Assembly: GCA_009667805.1 (NCBI GenBank)
Contig: CM019069.1
Span: 51,511,422-51,575,421, forward strand
Length of the DNA: 64,000 nt
Reading direction: 5' to 3'
Origin: Leptobrachium leishanense
Taxonomy: Eukaryota; Chordata; Amphibia; Anura; Megophryidae
Numbering within the stretch: the first letter of the stretch is position 1; the number at the start of each line of letters is the position of its first letter. Position numbers and translations under genes: made by a program. Of the stretch, positions 58,862 to 64,000 are shown piece by piece. The notes below the pieces were generated by a model. It ran no database searches. It had not been told where the DNA came from and was given only the letters and a program-made list of their open reading frames with translations.

Positions 58862-60125
58862 GTACATTGGGAATGTATGAAATGACAATCAATTTCTCTG
58901 TATTTGCCAGAAGAATGGCATACTCATATATAAAGAAGCGCTGCAGCTGCTGCTAAACTTATGGCAAGAATAATGGGTGGATAGGAATTTTGGCTAGTTC
59001 CCACTCTATTTTTTTTTATTTGCACCCCCCTACCCTCTCTTGGTGACATGACCACAAAGTTGAACAGTCATGACATCATATTTATAAATAATTACACAAA
59101 AATATCCTTTGCCATTAGTATTATCCCTCTCGATATGCTATGCATGAACAATACCTTGACAGCGCACAACAAGTAGATGATTTTTTTTCACACTATTATA
59201 GTAGTGGTCAGATCTCCTTTATAAACAGTTGGGTAATTACTTCTTATTCCGCTGGCACATAGAGGTGGATAATTAAATATCTCCATCAAAATATTTCATA
59301 GTGTAATCAGACATAGATTCAGCAATTCTTGTACTTAATACTCCTGTAATTGAATTGCCAAGTAGATTGGTTTTGCAGACAATCCACTGCACTGAAGAAG
59401 CCCAAATAACTCCTCCAGGGCTTTTATCTGCAAGCATTTTATTATTATTTTTTACCAGCTTGTAATTAGACAATAAAATATATGCAACACTTAGCAATAC
59501 GTTTAGCAATCGCCTTAAAACTCCCTATTTCAACACTCATCTAGGACTGGAGATAGACCAAAATGCACGAATATAAGCACCACTATGTACCCTTTGGGTC
59601 TTATGCACAGTCAAATTTTATGTGAAAGGTTCTAAAAGTGAAGCTGTTGCGGCGCTTTTTGGGATTCTAAAGGATCATCTCTTGTGATTAGGTACGAGGA
59701 AAGCCGAGAGTCAGATACAAAAAGCTTTGGATTTACAACTCTGGCAATGTACCATACCCATCACCGTATGCCACTTATGATACATGGCAAATGGAAACCT
59801 AGTCCATGATGGATGGCTTTCCATAAACTCCAATTCATTGTCAAGATATTTGACTTTTCCAGTTAATCAGGTTTCCATAACTGGCCTTTGTGTCACACAT
59901 ATATGGCTGGTTGTTGGGTATTGCGACTTTGTCAAACCCCTAATAACTTTAATTGGGTTGTCCACCAATTGCTGTTGTGTAATGTTTTTGCAACCACAAT
60001 AAACTTCGGCGATCCAGAGGGGGAAATCCAAAGAACCGCAGGCTAATTTCATTGATGATGCCATTTCATTATTGGACAACACCTTATCTGCCTTCTCAAA
60101 GACCCAGTGGAGAACACTGTCTAAC
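58862..60125. other. No gene; repeat-poor
   Basis: No repeat copies recognised. Frames at 59273-59509 and 59784-60082 have no known domain. Confidence 0.35.
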
Positions 60126-60126
60126 T

Positions 60127-60705
60127 TTATTCAATTGTGTGGTTATCTTTAATTAGACTTATGCACCGATTTTTTTTTTCGGTTCGTTTCGGTCGATTTC
60201 CTTTTCGGTTCAGTTCGTTTCGGCTCGTTTTTTGTATCGTTTTTTTAGGAATATCGGCCATTTTCATGTTTTCGGGTCTGCTCGTTTTTCGTTTCGACTT
60301 TTTTTTTCGTGATTTCGGAAATTTTTGTGTTTTCGGAACGTCTGTTCTCCTCGTTTCAAAGTGTCTATTCGTTTTGATGCGCCGGATATGCCTCAACTGC
60401 TGCTCCTTCCGTGTCTTTAGGTTGGACCAGCACTTTCGGAGCTGGTCCTTCGACCAGTCCTGGCCGAAATTTGCAAGGAGGGTGGCGCGGGCCTTATTAA
60501 GGATGCGGTCCTTCCTCACATTATTTTTCCTGCTGTAAGGGCCCTTACAGCAGTCGTAGTTCGACTTTTCAAATATACGGACCAGCTCCACCATCTCCTC
60601 AAAACTCATATTGCTGGCCCGCTTCTTTCTGGGGGTCTCTGGTGTGTCTGGGGTGGAAGGGGATGATAAAGCCGATCGGGAGTCCTCTCTTTCAGACTGA
60701 GCCAT
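60127..60705 (-). CDS. Myb/SANT-like DNA-binding protein fragment fused to transposon repeat sequence
   Basis: 192 residues. After an acidic/Ser-Pro head (about 1-30), residues about 32-112 form a Myb/SANT-like domain: FEEMVELVRIFEKS, a basic SRKNNVRKDRILNKA stretch, FGQDWSKDQLRKCWSNLKTR and EQQLRHIRR. The QLRKCWSNLK signature is typical of the MSANTD3-like/Myb_DNA-bind_5 type, also found in transposon-encoded proteins. From about residue 117 (FETRRTDVPK) the frame reads through sequence shared with the TAGGGATGTGC hAT copies, becomes Lys/Arg-rich and loses domain character. Start: ATG at 60705 in a plausible context. It may be the first exon of an autonomous element or a captured gene piece; function unknown. 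Confidence 0.6.
   Translation of the reverse strand: MAQSEREDSRSALSSPSTPDTPETPRKKRASNMSFEEMVELVRIFEKSNYDCCKGPYSRKNNVRKDRILNKARATLLANFGQDWSKDQLRKCWSNLKTRKEQQLRHIRRIKTNRHFETRRTDVPKTQKFPKSRKKKSKRKTSRPENMKMADIPKKTIQKTSRNELNRKGNRPKRTEKKNRCISLIKDNHTIE
60154..60362. mobile_element. hAT terminus, TAGGGATGTGC family, copy 3 (one end only)
   Basis: It starts TAGACTTATGCACCGATTTT and matches 20975-21420 up to CTGTTCTCCTCGTTTCAAAG, where the Myb-like coding sequence begins. The opposite end and the duplication are not found. Confidence 0.65.
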
Positions 60706-61104
60706 GATGGGATGGCAAGAAATAAAGTTTGGCCTGTGCTAAAAATCGAAAATATCTGTAAAGATCCGTAAAGTTTACGACAGGTGTAGCAGATTAGAGA
60801 TGGGAGATGGGGCAGATTAGATCTGTATTTCTATGTGTCTATGTGCCTGTTTATACATATCTCCTCCCAGGGGCGGACTGACAAGACTCAGGGCCCCCGG
60901 ACCAAATAAAGCAAGGGCCCCCCCAAACCAGACTCCACCCATTGAGCCTTGCGCGACCCAGCCTCAAGATGTGCGCAAGCTCACTCTTGTGAGATTGTGC
61001 AGCGCCGCAGAAGAATCACAGAGGGAGCTCCAGATATGTTGACGCCTTCGGCAAATCTGAGGTCCCACAGGGCCAACGAGCAGCCTGCTCCTAGATGATT
61101 TAGA

Positions 61105-61700
61105 GGACAGCATGTGTGTATAAGCATATCACAGAGCTCCACAGCAATAAAACTCATAGTAATATGCAGTGTGTATGAGCGTATCACAGAGCTCCACAGC
61201 AATAAAACTCACATCAATGTGCGGTGTGTATGAGCGTATCACAGAATCCACAGCAATAAAACTCATAGTAATATGCAGTGTGTATGAGCATATCACAGAG
61301 CTCCACAGCAATAAATCTCACATTAATGTGCAGTGTGTATGAGCGTATCACAGAGCTCCACAGCAATAAATCTCACATTAATGTGCAGTGTGTATGAGCG
61401 TATCACAGAGCTCCACAGCAATAAAACTCACATTAATGTGCAGTGTGTATGAGCGTATCACAGTTCCACAGCAATAAAACTCATAGTAATATACAGTGTG
61501 TATGAGCATATCACAGAGCTCCACAGCAATAAATCTCACATTAATGTGCAGTGTGTATGAGCGTATCACAGAGCTCCACAGCAATAAAACTCGCAGCAAT
61601 GTGCGGTGTGCATGAGTGTATCACAGAATCCACAGCAATAAAACTCACGGTAATGTTCAGAGTGTATGAGCGTGAGTTCTATTGCTGTGGATTCTGTGAT
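61105..61700. repeat. Tandem repeat, 55-bp unit, about 11 copies
   Basis: The unit is GTGTATGAGCGTATCACAGA, then GCTCCACAGCAATAAAACTC, then ACATTAATGTGCAGT. The last part, near 61670-61740, flips orientation (GTTCTATTGCTGTGGATTC). One isolated unit is in hAT copy E at about 45428-45486. Confidence 0.92.
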
Positions 61701-61904
61701 ATGCTCATACACACCTTACAATACTGTATCATAGAATCCACAGGAATAAAACTCAAATGTATTATTAATATAAACTTTATTTTAAAATTAAAGTAAAAAT
61801 AAATAATATTTATGAAATGTAAATTATATTTAGTTTATTATTTTAAAATATATTATAATAAAGTTATATATTAAAATAAATAAGTAAAATCTAGATAAAC
61901 GCAT

Positions 61905-62300
61905 ACAGACTTAACCCCTTTCTCACACACAGACTTAACCCCTTTCTCACACACAGACTTAACCACACACACACACACACACACAGACTTAACCACACAC
62001 ACACACACACAGACTGAACCACACACACACACACACACAGACTTAACTACACCCCCACACACACCCCCACACACACCCAGACTTAACCACACACACACAC
62101 ACAGACTTAACCACACACACACAGATTTAACCACATACACACACAGACTTAACCACACACACACACACAGACTTAACCACACACACACACCGAGACCTAA
62201 CCAGACACACACACACACACACACCTAACCCCACACACACAGAGAGACTTAACCACACACACACTTAACCCCTCACACACAGACTTAATCCATAGCACCC
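61905..62300. repeat. CA-rich array with CAGACTTAACC spacers
   Basis: Runs of CA alternate with CAGACTTAACC. The 117-residue minus-strand Val/Cys frame is its translation. Confidence 0.9.
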
Positions 62301-62948
62301 CTCACATACACACAGACTGACTCCCCTCCACCCCCAGACCCACAAGCTCACCCACATCCTCTGCTTCATCTTTGTGGTGCTGGGGCCTGGGAGGTTTCAA
62401 AGCTGCCGTGTGGAAGGAGGGGCTTCTCTCCGTGCAGCAGCTTAGTGCTTTCCTCCCAGCATTTAACTTGAGGGGCCCCAAATCTGGCAGTTTGCTAAGA
62501 TACAGGGGCCCCTCACGAGACCACAGTCAGCAGGAGAAGCAGGAAGGGGCCGGTCCAAAAATCTGCACTGCAACTCTTCAGCTCTTCTATTGCTGAGCTG
62601 TAAGCAGGGGCAACCACACCTTGAACCCCTTCACACAAAAGAATGTTGGAGCCACGTGCAGGCGGCACATGATGACGTCGGCTCACAGTCATGTGATTCA
62701 ACGTCACATGTGCGCCTGCACCTCCGCGTTGTGCTATAGAGGGGTGGGTGAAGGAGCTCCTGCCACAGCCTGCTGACTAACACCCGATCCTATGCAAATC
62801 GCGATGACTGCCCAGCTGCACTGTGGTCATCGCGATTTGTGTTATTTCGGGCCGACTACCAGCAGGCAGGGCCCCGGGCCCTTGGCTGGGTCTGGGCCTC
62901 GGTCCGGGTCCGATCTGCCTGACTGGTCAGTCCACCCCTGTCTCCTCC

Positions 62949-64000
62949 ATATAGAGTCATATTCATATTTGTGTCTGACCATTTCGGGAGCGTGTCTCTG
63001 TGTCCACAGCTGTCGGGAGTAAGTGCTAAAATGTAATTAAAATGGTTAGCTTTCTCCCTTGGGGGGAGGATATAACACGTGGCTGTAAAATGGAATGTCT
63101 TTTGTGAACTGACATGTTGTGTAGCCTGTTAGTCGCACCTTGGGAGCCAGCCCGGCACCAAGATGTAGGCCCTATCTTCAAAGAAAGGAAGCACATCCCT
63201 TGATCCCTAAGGGGGGTCTGGAGGGAAGATGGACGCCTTTGGGCAATTTAAGATTAACAACGAAGCGTACTGAGCATGCTCAGGAGAGGAGAATTCTGGG
63301 GATTGTAGGCAAAGGCTCTGCCAGCTAGGAGGCTGGACTTAGAAAAAAGGCAGCCCTATATATATTCTGAATCAAGCATGGCTCGGGGCTATTTCCTTGG
63401 AGGTCAATCGAGAATTGGGGGAATATTGTCAGCTCCTAATAGAACCTCCCTATGGCTGATCGTCTAGCGTATATTGTATGTAACTAGGATCTGCTGTTAT
63501 CTCCCTTTTATTTGTTTGCTGTTTGTGTGTAATGTGTAATTAATTGATTTATCCTATCCATCTTTTTTAAAACAAATGCACTGTGATAATTTTTTCTATA
63601 TCATAATAAATATTCCTTATTAAGATCTGCTTTCTGCCTGATATTCGATCCGTGCTAACTAAGAGACTGGAGTATTGCTGATTGTTTTAAGCTCGGGTAG
63701 ATACGAAATTGTGAGTTGCGGTCGCTGGGGACAGCAGGGTTTGTTGTCTATGCAGTCACTGTCCGGGTCGAGGGTAGGCAGATAGTGCGGTTGATTAGCC
63801 CTGCATCTCTCGCTGCGACGTGCGTAGTGTCCATGAGTTCTGGTGGCAGCGTAACTAATAGAATAGGAAAGTGAGCCCAGGGATTGTGGGAGACGTAGTC
63901 ATTACCCGCTTCGAGAGAAGACCTGTACTGCACTGCAATCCTGGGACCATTGTATCGTGCTCTATGTACCTGTTGCGAGAGAAAGTGTGCGGGGACAGAT
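62949..64000 (+). mobile_element. Possible 5-prime end of an LTR retroelement, cut by the window edge
   Basis: Promoter-like marks include CCCTATATATATTC at about 63353 and a polyadenylation-type AATAAA at about 63605. These are followed about 230 bases later by TCTGGTGGCAGCG at about 63839, which resembles the primer-binding region after an LTR. No LTR start, inverted end or duplication can be shown, and no gag frame is visible before the window ends. This is an old or partial genomic copy at most. Confidence 0.35.

Larger units (their letters stand above)
60868..62940. mobile_element. hAT element carrying tandem repeats, copy F
   Basis: The ends are CAGGGGCGGACTGACAAG and, on the other strand, CAGGGGTGGACTGACCAG, flanked by perfect TCTCCTCC (60860-60867, 62941-62948). 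Inside are a 55-bp array (61105-61700), an AT-rich stretch (61750-61890), a CA-rich ACTTAACCACACACAC array (61905-62300) and a GC-richer tail. Its ends are long and well matched, so it looks young. No transposase. Confidence 0.93.

Noticed and set aside
61871..62224. A 117-residue Val/Cys-rich minus frame
   Set aside because: Translation of a CA-rich array.

Overview
This window looks like intergenic DNA from a large, repeat-swollen vertebrate genome. A frog or other amphibian is the best guess. The reasons are the mix of hAT, Tc1/mariner, PIF/Harbinger-like and TTAA-target DNA transposons, a Ty3/gypsy-type solo LTR, a non-LTR retrotransposon tail, and foldback retroelements carrying hammerhead-ribozyme cores. 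The species assignment is inference. I find no host protein-coding exon, rRNA or tRNA. The only long intact reading frame that encodes a recognisable enzyme is a Tc1-type transposase on the minus strand (16144-17178). A Myb/SANT-like reading frame (60127-60705, minus) and the C-terminal piece of a LINE reverse transcriptase (29768-30181, plus) are the only other recognisable protein sequence.

Layout. 1-7000: an inverted-repeat element, a 1.2 kb TTAA-flanked element made of consecutive hairpins, and a PIF/Harbinger-like element. 7000-9300: a 184-bp hAT MITE and a hAT element with a 24-bp minisatellite, next to a foldback with a damaged hammerhead. 10000-11830: another PIF/Harbinger-like copy and a small foldback. 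11943-19545: a foldback retroelement with a perfect 14-bp target duplication and two opposed hammerhead cores. A Tc1 element has landed in its left arm, and a hAT element with two large minisatellites has landed inside the Tc1. 19585-21711: a segment whose empty version is still present at 25356-25669, so two insertions can be read directly. 21773-22708 and 40472-41255: solo LTRs, the second with clean ends. 25703-26467, 38189-39396, 45402-46131 and 60868-62940: four more hAT elements, each with an 8-bp target duplication and each filled with tandem repeats. 34207-35006: a 31-bp array beside a hammerhead remnant. 43184-44432: a second copy of the hairpin-chain element. 46255-46850: AT-rich array. 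47536-50800: MITEs and two copies of a GGGCYCTATTACATTC element. 53544-54355: a pogo/Tigger-like element with a retroposon inside. 56596-57385: a third foldback with a hammerhead. 57400-60150: repeat-poor. The last kilobase resembles the start of an LTR retroelement that runs off the window.

Two systems stand out. First, at least three hammerhead-type ribozyme cores, plus several degraded ones, sit in inverted-repeat retroelements of a Penelope-like design. Second, six hAT elements with precise 8-bp duplications each contain expanded minisatellites, and the same 21-24 bp satellite family recurs in three of them, as if this group of transposons seeds and moves satellite DNA.
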